Assembly: GCA_905221605.1 (NCBI GenBank)
Contig: CAJNDS010001007.1
Coordinates: forward strand, 1 to 42,463
DNA from: Symbiodinium natans
Lineage: Eukaryota > Sar > Dinophyceae > Suessiales > Symbiodiniaceae
Length of the DNA stretch: 42,463 nucleotides
Direction of reading: 5' to 3'
Positions 1 to 7,813 of the stretch are shown here, piece after piece. Both the position numbers and the translations under genes were made by a program. A model generated the notes under the pieces. It did not search any database and was not told where the DNA came from. It worked only from the letters and a program-made list of their open reading frames with translations. Positions within the stretch are counted from its first letter, which is position 1, and each line of letters starts with the position of its first letter.

Positions 1-110
1 CCCCCTCCCCCAAAAAAAAAAAAAAGAAAGAAGAACTCCCCCCCTCCCCCCCCCCCTCTCAACCAAAAGAAAGAAGAACTCCTCCCCTCTGTCCAGAATG
101 ATCCCTGGGG
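1..110. repeat. C-rich and A-rich low-complexity tract
   Basis: Runs of C alternate with runs of A, and a short block reading AAGAAAGAAGAACTCC occurs twice. No coding or RNA signal is visible. Confidence 0.8.
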
Positions 111-582
111 CTCGAGGTTCCGTGTGCTTTTTGCTTCGTTGAGCGCTGAAGAAAAAAAACTCATATTCCAGCTCTTTAAAACTCAACCAAAAAAAAAAGA
201 GCACTTCAGCGACTGCACAGAGGTCTCTTATGACGCAAAGCCTCTAAATCGCAGGGCGTATTTCCAGCGTATTTCCAGCTGTCGCTTCAAGAGTTCTTGG
301 GACCCACCTTCTGATTGCAATGTTCATGAAGGTCATGAAGGTCATGAAGGTCATGCAGGTCATGCAGGTCATGAAGGTGAGGCAGTGCTGGACTGCGACG
401 CTTCGGAGATGCGCTGGTTTTGAAAGCTCGGGTTCGCAGCCAAGCTTTGCATCACTTGTCTCGAGGTTTGTACAGGTTTCTGCTTCAGTCAGACTTTCAT
501 GAGAGGATGGATTGCTGCAAAGAGCAGCGCAGCTTTTTTTCGTTCATCCGGCACACTTTCTGATGTCTTATGTCGGTTTTGA
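111..582. other. Unassigned stretch with one short open frame
   Basis: A 99-codon plus-strand frame (124-423) starts with MLFASLSAEEKK, is lysine-rich, and ends in a His-Glu-Gly run encoded by the 9-bp repeat at 325-378. I do not recognise it. Its second half is low complexity, so it may not be a gene. Nothing else is visible in this stretch. Confidence 0.3.
325..378 (+). repeat. 9-bp tandem repeat, six copies
   Basis: Six head-to-tail copies of CATGAAGGT, two of them with GCAGGT in place of GAAGGT. The period is a multiple of three, so frames stay open through it (His-Glu-Gly or Val-Met-Lys). It is a small minisatellite. Confidence 0.9.
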
Positions 583-1160
583 TTCATCTATCTCCGCAAG
601 AAGCGAGCAGGAACTTTTAGAATCCTGGTCAAGTCCCCCACCGCTTCGCGACCTATCTGCAATCTTCGGGGAGTTTGGTTAACTCCTTTTGCAGACTTTC
701 TGGTCGAAGTTCTCAGCCCTTTCCAAAGGCATTTGATTGCAGTTTTGACTCCTACCAATGATTTGTTGACAGAGTTGTGTAGTTTGCACTGTTTGGAATG
801 AAGTTTGTCACCTTTGACGTGGTGAACTTGTATCCTTCGGTGGATCGATGCCATTCATGCAGATTGTCAGTGCTTATCTTCAGCGCATGATGACTAATCA
901 GTCGCTTTGTGCATTCGTGATTCGAGCATTGGCGCTGGTTTTGGACGCATGCTTTGTTACGTTCAAATGGCCTTGTTTATGGAAGCTGTGACGGCATTCC
1001 CACTGGGCTTTCAGTTGCAAGCTTTGTGGCATTTATCTTCGGCACTTGGATTGCTATGTTGAAGAATAAGGTGATTGTTTGCAATTCCGCAGATACATCG
1101 ATGATCCGACGGCGCTACATTGAGACTTGGAAAGTTTTTGGTCATGATGGGATAGGTTGA
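583..1160 (+). pseudogene. Reverse transcriptase remnant, probably Penelope-like
   Basis: A reverse transcriptase domain can be followed only by changing frame several times. Block 1 (583-801) carries the pre-catalytic region, including SPTASRPICNLRG and PFADFLVEVLSPFQRH. Block 2 (798-848) holds motif A, FVTFDVVNLYPSVD, with the first catalytic Asp. Block 3 (842-991) reads MQIVSAYLQRMMTNQSLCAF. Block 4 (954-1070) holds motif B', GIPTGLSVASFVAFIF. Block 5 (1085-1105) holds FRRYIDD, the catalytic Asp pair. The order and spacing A-B'-C are those of a reverse transcriptase. The RPI-type upstream motif and the RYIDD box resemble Penelope-like elements more than LINEs or LTR elements. At least four frame changes make it a dead copy. 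No GIY-YIG endonuclease or terminal repeats were seen. Introns instead of indels cannot be fully excluded. Confidence 0.65.
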
Positions 1161-1595
1161 GGGTGGGACCAAAAGTTTTTTTTTATGCCTTTCATTCCTT
1201 TGCAGTTGTGGGTTACGTTAAACATGTGACCTATGACATGCAGTATGTGCACAGCCTTTATATGGCCGAGCCCTGAATGAGTTCTGTGAACGAAAGCTGG
1301 GATTCGACGATGGCCATGTGGATGCAAAAGCTGCGTGTTGTGACAGGCTTGAGAATCCTTTCCAAAGTAGTGAAGAAAGAAGGGGAAAAAGAATGAATGA
1401 TTCTTCTTTTTTTGAACTGCTCCTTTCTTTCTTTTATGGAATTCTATGTTTTTGCTTTTTTGTTTTTTTTTGGAATACACGGCAAGGGTGTGCAGATCAC
1501 GAACACTCCAAGCCAAGAGCTCAAGAGCTGCCAGGAGGTGTGTGGAAGGAGCTACCAATAAAAAGCGACTGACGCTTCATTGATGGACCAGGGAA
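1161..1595. other. Stretch without recognisable gene
   Basis: It contains T-rich tracts (about 1172-1183 and 1400-1475). A plus-strand frame at 1318-1572 (84 codons) has a Phe-rich middle that comes from the T-tract. The part around 1200-1370 could be the decayed 3' end of the reverse transcriptase, but I see no motif that supports this. Confidence 0.3.
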
Positions 1596-1970
1596 TTGGT
1601 TTTGTTTTTAAAGTTGGCCATGACCTCTGCACCCGCTCTTGGTGGTACCGAGCCCGAACTGACCGAAGGCAGCATAAGGCAGGTGGCCGTGTCGGAGGAC
1701 TCAGAGATTAGCACCTGGGCCGCGTCAATCTGCATCGATGAGGTCGTCCAGGAGTTGCGCCTCAGAGGCCCCGGTCCCGTAAGATGCTGGAGACCAGCGG
1801 TCCCAGAGCGAAGATCACGGATCACCTGGCCGACTACCACGTGCAGTTACGTGCAGTGGAAGAAGCGAACTCGGAACTCGCGTCCAGCCGAAAGTGCCGC
1901 ATATCAATGTTTAGCCCCCCGTCCCATTTGCAAGCGCAACTCTCGCATGATGGGGGATCGAAAACGAATA
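1596..1970 (+). pseudogene. Possible coding remnant, unassigned
   Basis: The plus frame from 1596 reads MVLFLKLAMTSAPALGGTEP and then an acidic stretch (TEGSIRQVAVSEDSEIST). After about 1780 a different frame looks more protein-like (MLETSGPRAKITDHLADYHV, then QLRAVEEANSELASS, a possible short coiled coil). The quality switch between frames suggests a single indel in an old coding region. I recognise no domain, and it could be chance. It runs into a G-tract and then telomere-like repeats. Confidence 0.25.
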
Positions 1971-1973
1971 AAG

Positions 1974-1999
1974 CGGGGGGGGGGAGGGTTGGGGGGGGG
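1974..1999 (+). repeat. G-tract (possible G-quadruplex)
   Basis: Two long G runs are separated by AGGGTT. With the G-rich telomere-like block that follows, this could form quadruplex DNA; that is inference from base composition only. Confidence 0.5.
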
Positions 2000-2060
2000 C
2001 GCAGCCCCCACCATTTGCAAACACAATGCTCGCATGATGGGTTTTAAAAAGCGTGCCTAT

Positions 2061-2730
2061 GTTTAGAGGGTTTTAAGGTTTAGGGCTTAGGGTTTTTTAC
2101 GGTTTGGATTGATTAGGGTTTAGGGCTTAAGGCTTTTTAGGGTTTAGGGTTTCCAGGGTTTGAAGTTGAAGGGTTTCTAGGGTTTAGGGTTTTTTTTTTG
2201 GGTTAAGGGCTCAGGGGTTCTTAGGGTGCAGGGGTTTAGGGCTGATGGTTTTTTGGGGTTTAGGGTTTAGGGTGTCGGGCCAGGTTTTTAGGGTTTAGGG
2301 TGTTTGGGGATTTCGGCGGGTTGAAGGTTCAGGGCTTTTTAGGGATTAAGGTTTCCTTTGGGTTTAGGGATTAGGAAGGGTTCAGGGCTCAATAAGCGTT
2401 TTTTTAGGGTTTAGGGTTAAGGGACGTTTTAGGGGTTTAGGGCTTGGGATTTGAGGGTTTAGGTTTTTTTGTTTTTTTGTTGCGGTTTGGGGTCTTTAAG
2501 GTCTAGGGCTTAGGGGTTTTAGGGTTTAGGGTTTAGGGCGGGTTTAGGGATTAGGGGTATTTAGGGCTTAGGTTTTTTTAGGGTTTAGAGCTCAGGGGCT
2601 TTTAGGGTTGAGGGTTTAAGCTTTCCAGCCTTGCGCATCTTAGGCTTTAGGGTTTAGGGTTTCGGGTTTCGGGTTTCGGCTTCGGGTTTGGCGTTTCGGG
2701 TGTAGGGTTTAGGGATTCAAGGTTTAGGGT
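2061..2730 (+). repeat. Degenerate TTTAGGG telomere-type repeat block
   Basis: TTTAGGG and close variants (GTTTAGGG, TTTCGGG, TTAGGGCTTAGG) dominate this stretch, interrupted by odd bases and T-runs. TTTAGGG is the telomere repeat of plants and of several alveolates including dinoflagellates. The decay and internal position make it an interstitial or subtelomeric relic. The last part (about 2640-2762) is closely similar to the end of the telomere-like blocks inside the array (for example 14790-14905), including the flank GAAGGAAGGGAGGGATAGG. Confidence 0.85.
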
Positions 2731-2870
2731 ACAGTTTGAGGCGACGAAGGAAGGGAGGGATAGGCGGCTAGGCTTTGTTCTGGGAGGGGCCTACCTATCC
2801 GCGCCAGACGGACCCCTAAGGATAGGGGCCTATCGACTGGGAGTAGGGGGTCGGGGGTAGGGGTCTATCC
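2731..2870. other. GC-rich link between telomere-like block and array
   Basis: It starts with GAAGGAAGGGAGGGATAGG, which is shared with the array's own telomere-like blocks, and then holds GGGGCCTA/CCTATCC-type sequence including the short palindrome GATAGGGGCCTATC near 2820. No gene is visible. It ends where the first Copia remnant starts abruptly. Confidence 0.5.
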
Positions 2871-3355
2871 GGATCCCGGGGAGGTGGATTGGTCTTGGTC
2901 GTTCTTGCACGCTATTATACCAGACTTAGATCGAGTCCCTGTTCTCAACGCCGAAAGCAAAGCGTCCTGAGTAAGCTTGATGGACTCGGACTGGGCCGGG
3001 TGCCTCGATAGCTCCACATTGATACCATCCGGCGAAGCTGAAATCGGAGCTTTGAGCCGAGAGGCGCGCGACGCCATGTTTGTTAAGCAACTTGCGGAGG
3101 AGGATTTCGGGTTGAAACTTGGCACTGCCCGCTTATGGACAGCGTGCAGCCCTTTATGTTCAAGAACTTCGGCAAAATCTTTGGGGAGATCCAGCAGTTT
3201 GGAGCATTTGAATCGGCAATAGAGCAGTGGCAGACTTTGGCATGGATATGAGTTCATGCAAATGGAAAAAGTAGTGCGGTGAGCTACGCAAAACTGGATT
3301 GTTGATGCTTGATGGCAAAAAATACTACATTTTGTGCTGTCTTGGAGCCCCGCCA
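2871..3355 (+). mobile_element. Copia-type RNase H remnant, unit 1
   Basis: The frame at 2977-3130 reads MDSDWAGCLDSS, then PSGEAEIGALSREARDAMFV and KQLAEEDFGLKLGTARLW. D-x-DWAGC and S-x-EAE with a following E-A are hallmarks of Ty1/Copia RNase H. The usual 35-40 residues between WAGC and SGEAE are reduced to about nine, so the domain has lost roughly 30 residues. A frameshift separates it from upstream pol sequence. Here the upstream reverse transcriptase end is missing because the array border cuts it. It includes a 44-bp segment (about 3232-3275) that units 2 and 5 lack. Confidence 0.6.
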
Positions 3356-3480
3356 ATGGAATCCCATTACCCCCTAGCGGAACCCCGTGGACCCATTACA
3401 CCCATTACCCACTAACGGAAATCCCAATGACTGCCCACTAGCGGAACCGGAATCCCATCACTAGCGCGAAATCCCATTTG
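3353..3480 (+). repeat. P repeats: short interspersed palindromic repeat cluster
   Basis: An irregular cluster of about 20-22-bp words built from AATCCCATTGCC and CCACTAGTGG (a perfect 10-bp palindrome), often as GGAAATCCCATTGCCCACTA. Copies are imperfect and irregularly spaced. The same family fills every P block of the array. Confidence 0.7.
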
Positions 3481-3489
3481 CACCAAACG

Positions 3490-3821
3490 CGTTGCTAGCC
3501 CACACCGTTTTTTGTCCACGGCAGCTCCCGCTCTCCGGCAGACGCGGCCGGGTGATGCTCATGATGCTGATGATGCGTGTGTTTGCGGCCGTTTACATGT
3601 ATAGTGCAGGGTACGTAAAGGGAATTTAAAAGCTAAACGAGAACGCGAAAGAACATGGGAAGAGATGCAGTTTGAAGAGCGTGAAGGCGAGCAAGATGCG
3701 GTCGCAAGGACGGTTGTGTGCACAAATAACGCAACAGGTCGATGTATTCGTAGAAGAAACTTCCGATGGCGGCATCCAGACGTGAGGAGGCTCTGATGCT
3801 CATGATGCCTTCGTAGCGCGC
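3490..3821 (+). repeat. Block D, unit 1
   Basis: Dispersed repeat with landmarks GCGGCCGTTTACATGTATAG and GTCGATGTATTCGTAGAAGA, ending TGATGCCTTCGTAGCG. Open frames on the minus strand (for example 3559-3882) show no recognisable domain. A diverged relative, D', lies next to the R arms. Confidence 0.6.
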
Positions 3822-4165
3822 TGGAATCCCATAATGTCAGAATGGAATCCCATTGCCTACTACTGGCCAGTGGAAATCCCATTGCCTGTTAATGAAATGC
3901 CACTATTGCCCGCTAGTGAAATCCCATTGCGGATTTGTTAAGCTGGGCAGGTACCGCAACATGTTGATGGTGGCTTGGCAGGAACACTGAATTTCTGCTA
4001 GCTTGAGGCGAACGCAAGGAATCCAGTGGAATCACTGGCAAATCCCATTGCCCGTTAATGAAACTAGTGAAATCCCACTGCCCATAAATGAAATCCCATA
4101 GAATTCCATCATCCATTCGTGCACACTAGTGGAATCACATTGCCCACTAAGGCGAAGCCCTGCCC
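3822..4165 (+). repeat. P repeats with an embedded conserved segment
   Basis: Palindromic short repeats flank a segment (about 3936-4020) containing TTAAGCTGGGCAGGTACCGC and GGCTTGGCAGGAACACTGAA. That segment is a diverged copy of the start of block E (about 10730-10800). No gene seen. Confidence 0.6.
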
Positions 4166-4363
4166 TGAAAACCACAGCTCACCAGCCTTTAACCCAGACC
4201 CAAAACCCTAAACCTTCATCGCAATTCCTAAGCTCAGTATGGCTTGTGCTCTTTTTTTTTGCGGGGGTTTCTTGGGCCAGCGCCTTCGACTTGTCCCCAC
4301 GGGCCTTCTTCATCTGGGTGTATTTCTTTCCTGGCTAAGTCGCAGGCTTTAGGAACCTAAGGC
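4166..4363 (+). repeat. Block Q, unit 1, with a remnant of the pseudogene-module end
   Basis: Conserved block with CCCTAAACC, CTCAGTATGGCTTG, a T-run and CCCCACGGGCCTTCTTCATC. In unit 1 only it continues into AAGTCGCAGGCTTTAGGAAC (about 4339-4358), which elsewhere marks the end of the pseudogene tail just before an R arm. Unit 1 therefore kept the old junction that units 2-4 lost. Confidence 0.6.
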
Positions 4364-5152
4364 AATCCCGCTAGTGGGAAGCAAATGAAGTCCCAGTACC
4401 CACAGAAATCTTATAGAAATTGCATTACCCGCTCATGGAAATTCCTGCTACCCATTTGTGCTGCAAAACGCAGGTCTGCATCATTAGCATCAGCCGGCCG
4501 CGGCCGCCAGCAAAGGAGAGCATCAGAGGCATCAGCCGGCTCGGTGGGTAGCAGCCGCGGACAACAAGGTTGTGCACGCTAGCGACCCGCAGCGCGCGGG
4601 CCCGTGTCCCGCACGCTCGGAAGCCACAACGGTGCCATTTGGATCCACTAGTGCGTACTAGATGTTCACTAGTAGGCAATGGTATTTCCATTATGCTCAT
4701 GCTGCACCTGCTCCGGATTTACCGAATGCGCGGCTGGCCAAGCCTTGTCCGCAAGCAAAGCATCTTTGGCAAGCCCTGATGTAAGTTGCTCTGGCTTCAC
4801 AAGTGGGTAGTGGGATTTCCAGTAGTGTGACTCCCATCACTCGTGGGACATGGGATTTCCACTAGTGGGCAGTGGGATTCCACCAGTAGGTAATGGGCAT
4901 TGGTAGCAGGACTCCATTGGGTTTCACTAGTGGGCAATGGGATCTCACCCAGTTTCGTAGAGTGTCGCGGCGCGTCGAAACGGGTTGCACAGGTGCTGGT
5001 CACCAGTGATGCTCGTGCTCTGCCTTTGCTCGCCTGGGGCTCCCGGTGCTTTCCTTGAAGGTCGATCGCTCGCACCAAAAATCGTGCCAGCGCCTGATCC
5101 GCACCGCTTTGCGACCATGCACAGTGCGGGTCGCCAGCCCGCACCATTTTTT
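4364..5152 (+). repeat. R arm, unit 1, first copy, truncated by fusion
   Basis: Contains the GC-rich core (CATCAGCCGGCCGCGGCCGC, CGCACGCTCGGAAGCC), the segment CACCTGCTCCGGATTTACCG, then reverse-oriented P repeats (4800-4940) and GTGCGGGTCGCCAGCCCGCA. It breaks off after CACCATTTTTT and joins pseudogene module sequence (CAGTCCTGAG) at 5153. Complete R arms continue with GGGTCACC at this point. Confidence 0.75.
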
Positions 5153-5317
5153 CAGTCCTGAGAAAAGACCTGGCATTCAGGCGCTCTTGTCGCAAATATC
5201 GTGGGACTCGAATTCCGGTGCGTAGAAAACCTCGCATGTGCAGTTTTGGCATTGCAGGCAATGCGACTTGTCAGTACCTCTGCCGCATTGCTCAATTGTT
5301 GCCTGGAGCGAGTCAGC

Positions 5318-6067
5318 ATGTCGCCTCGTGGAAGAACCCGGCAGGCCTTTGCGTGTCGTGGGAACGTGCAGAAGCATGGCCGCGGATTTCGAGTTCGTTT
5401 TTGGTGTGGAGAGATTCAGAACATGCGGGAGTCGAAGAAGAAAGCGCTCGCCGACTTCCAGTGTCTTCGCCAGTGCTCCACCTCGGGCGATCTTGTGGCC
5501 TGTGCTGCGAGTCTGAAGGCACCCGCCTCTCCGCCCTGCAGCAGCCAGTCTTTGACTCTTTGCGGGCTAAACGTGCAGTATCCGTGGAGTCGGCTCCTCA
5601 TGGTGCAAGGCGATGGATGTGAGTACGCTCTGGGGAAGTACCGCTGCTTCTCCGCGGGCGAGCAGCTGTTCTTCATCGAGACTCTGGGCAGCGGCTCCAC
5701 GCAGGGCGCCATGGTGGACATCGCGATGGTTCGCGCTCCATTGAAAGCGCAAGTGCTCGGCGTCATCGTTTTGCGGGCAGCATCGAGTTTGAGAATTACG
5801 ACCACTTCGATGCTCATCGACCGGATACCTTGATCGAGCAGGGTAGCTTCTATGATTGCTCTTGAAGTCCACCAAGAGCTCTACCGGCTTGGTCCAGCCG
5901 AGCATGGACTTCCGTGCGTGCCCCACTGCCACAGGCCGCTTGAAGGCACGAACGTGCTGCACGTACCAACCGAACAGTGTCTTGGGCTCCGACGTCCACC
6001 AGAAGCCCCCGGCCACCAGTCTCTTGAGGAGACGCCCTTGGAATTGAAGTGCTCGGGACATTTTTGA
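5318..6067 (+). pseudogene. AP2-like/ASCH-like pseudogene, copy 1' (with inversion)
   Basis: The frame from ATG 5318 starts MSPRGRTRQAFACRG. Residues ~14-52 (RGNVQKHGRGFRVRFWCGEI, then a Lys-rich helix and ALADFQCLR) resemble the short AP2-like repeats common in dinoflagellate proteins. Residues ~80-151 (LNVQYPWSRLLMVQG, then SAGEQLFFIET, VLGVIV) resemble the first half of an ASCH/PUA-like RNA-binding fold. The frame is lost at GTTTTGCGGG (about 5770), after which the domain would continue one frame over (GSIEFENYDHF). The second half is further destroyed by a 142-bp inversion (5859-6000). The true start is uncertain because the frame is open upstream into repeat sequence. The domain calls are by eye. 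Confidence 0.45.
5859..6000 (-). other. 142-bp internal inversion in pseudogene copy 1'
   Basis: This stretch is the reverse complement of the matching part of the other copies (about 8353-8495). The flanks on both sides (TAGCTTCTATGATTG on the left, AGAAGCCCCCGGCCACCAG on the right) are in normal orientation. It carries the C-terminal part of the ASCH-like region backwards. Confidence 0.85.
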
Positions 6068-6648
6068 ACTTCTTGGCCCACGAATTTTAAATAGTCTTCA
6101 GGCCCAAGCCAGGCGCTGCGCGCTGCACGCTGTCTTGTGAAAGGTGTGCTTCACCTGTTCCCTGGGATGTTAGGCTCGAGGACAAAACATGCAAGCTCGG
6201 TTTCTCTTCGCTTCTGTGCCTCCATGCTTTCGCGCTCTGCATGCGTGCATGCTGAGTTGTTGCTTCCTGAAAGGTGCTATGAGCTTGGACTTCAGAGCTA
6301 CTGCCGATGATGCTCCTGGCTGACGGCTCTCGCGTTGGATGTCTTTGTCTTTTCTTTCATGGCTTCGCGTGGACTGGACGTGCACAGCCGAGTCGGGTGC
6401 ATACGGGTGCATGAAGTGAAGTTCTTACAGTTGCTCAAGTGCATTAAATTGAAAAATGTCGACTTCAAGTCCGTTAACTTCAGATGTATTGACTTCCAAT
6501 GATGTGAAGAGAGTTGACCACAAGTGCATGGCATTCAAGTCAACACACTTGAATGCCACGCAGTTGAAGTGCATACAAGTGCAGTATGCAAGTGAGTATG
6601 CAACCATATAAGTGCAAACGAAAATCCCATTACCCACTCATTTTAGTG
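6068..6648 (+). other. 3' tail of pseudogene module, with perfect hairpin
   Basis: Non-coding conserved tail. At 6529-6558 there is a perfect 12-bp inverted repeat, TGGCATTCAAGT and ACTTGAATGCCA, with loop CAACAC. It is followed by AAGTGCATAC-type short repeats (6560-6615). In this copy the AAGTGCATAC series stops early and passes into P-like sequence and the AT-rich block. Confidence 0.6.
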
Positions 6649-6840
6649 CAAGAGTGAAATGCATAGAGTAGAAATCACGAGATTTTCTTACAACAGACTG
6701 GAATTTACGAGATTTGAGTACAATTTTAATACAATTTAATAGAATCGACGAGATTTTGATAGAATTTAGTAAACCTTCGTACCCAGTCCTACATTTCTTA
6801 ATTAAAATTATTCTTTTTAAGGCGGTGGGCTGGGTTGACG
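6649..6840 (+). other. AT-rich island
   Basis: Clearly more AT-rich than its surroundings. The word ACGAGATTT occurs three times (near 6676, 6706 and 6746) beside AGAATTTA or GGAATTTA. The island ends near TTGACGTCGTCAA (6835-6847), a near-palindrome. It is absent from units 2 and 3. No gene seen. Confidence 0.6.
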
Positions 6841-6856
6841 TCGTCAATCGGGATTG

Positions 6857-7225
6857 CAACCCTCTGCGGGTTTCGGCGTGGTCGCGGTGCTAAAGCCCTC
6901 GTTTTGTGAGGTTTCTTTCTGGCCGCGGACAACCCTCTGCGGGTATCGGCGTGCTCGCGGTGCAAAAACAGTCGTTTTTTTTAAAAACATTTCTTGCTTT
7001 GCGGGGACAACCCTCTGCGGGTTTCGGCGTGGTTGCGGTGCTAAAACCATCGTTTTTTGCACATTTTTTCGTGTGTGTGCGTCAACCCTCTGCGGGGTTC
7101 GGCCTGGTCGCGGCGCCCAAACCCTCGTACTTTGACATATAAACGCAACTCCTCTGCGGGTTTCCGCGTGGTAGAGGTGCTAAAACCCTCGTGTTTTTGC
7201 ATTTTTGTGACCGAAAAAATCCTTT
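6857..7225 (+). repeat. Five tandem 62-78-bp repeats
   Basis: Copies start at about 6857, 6930, 7008, 7083 and 7146. Each begins CAACCCTCTGCGGGTTTCGG (the last CAACTCCTCTGCGGG) and continues with GGTCGCGGTGCTAAAACCC and a variable T-rich end. Short frames inside translate as repeated peptides and are not genes. Confidence 0.85.
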
Positions 7226-7412
7226 GTAGTACAAAAGTAGTACTGTGCAGGGCCGGTGCGCTCTTCTGAGCTTTAAAAACCCTCCTCTGTAGCACAAAAG
7301 TAGTACTGAATAGGGCCGGCGCGGGCTTTTAGGCGAGCCCCCCTCTCCAAATCCGTCTCTGTAGTACAAAGGTAGCACTAAATGGGGCCGGCGCGCGCTT
7401 CTAGGACAGCCG
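7221..7412 (+). repeat. Three ~62-68-bp repeats
   Basis: Each copy contains TGTAGTACAAAAGTAGTACT or a variant, then GGGCCGGCGCG and a T/C-rich spacer. The core AGTAC...GTACT is a short inverted repeat. They follow directly on the preceding repeat family. Confidence 0.8.
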
Positions 7413-7562
7413 TCGAAAACCTCGCAAATGTCGTGGGACTCGAATTCCGGGATGTCGAAACCCTCGCAATATCGTGGGACTCGAATTCCGGGGGACTCGA
7501 ATTCCGGGGCCTCGAAAACCTCGCAAATATCGTGGGACTCGAATTCCGGGGTGTCGAAACCC
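7413..7562 (+). repeat. ~42-bp EcoRI-site repeats
   Basis: Four partial or complete copies of a word containing CGCAAATATCGTGGGACTCG and GAATTCCGGG, joined by GTCGAAACCCTC. The 42-bp period is 14 codons, so an open frame (IVGLEFRGVETLA) runs through and into the pseudogene. A last degenerate copy sits at the pseudogene start (about 7685-7735). Confidence 0.8.
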
Positions 7563-7813
7563 TCAAGGTCTTCTTGCCAACCTCGCTCTTCTGTCCTTTT
7601 CTTTGCAATGACGCTATCACTATCGAACAAGCTCCAGCTGGACTACACGTTCGGGGAAGTCTCCCCTGGCATTCAGGCGCTCTTGCCGCAAATATCGTGG
7701 GACTCGAATTCCGGTGCGTAGAAAACCTCGCATGTGCAGTTTTGGCATTGCAGGCAATGCGACATGTCAGTACCTCTGCCGCATTGCTCAATTGTTTCCT
7801 GGAGCGAATCAGC

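Noticed and set aside
588-854. Minus-strand 88-codon frame as a gene
   Set aside because: It is the shadow of the reverse transcriptase region, which has recognisable motifs on the plus strand.
2061-2730. A functional chromosome end
   Set aside because: The repeats are degenerate, face into continuing sequence on both sides, and similar blocks recur inside the array.
3232-3275. The 44-bp segment absent from units 2 and 5 as a spliced intron
   Set aside because: The missing segment does not coincide with clean donor and acceptor bases; a simple deletion fits better.
3353-4165. CRISPR-like palindromic repeats in the P clusters
   Set aside because: Spacing is irregular, copies are imperfect and change orientation, and there are no unique spacers of constant length.
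5124-5150. Hairpin GTGCGGG...CCCGCAC followed by a T-run as a transcription terminator
   Set aside because: It looks like a bacterial-type terminator, but the context is eukaryotic repeat DNA. In several other R arms the stem carries a mismatch (CAGCGCGGG), and no gene ends there.
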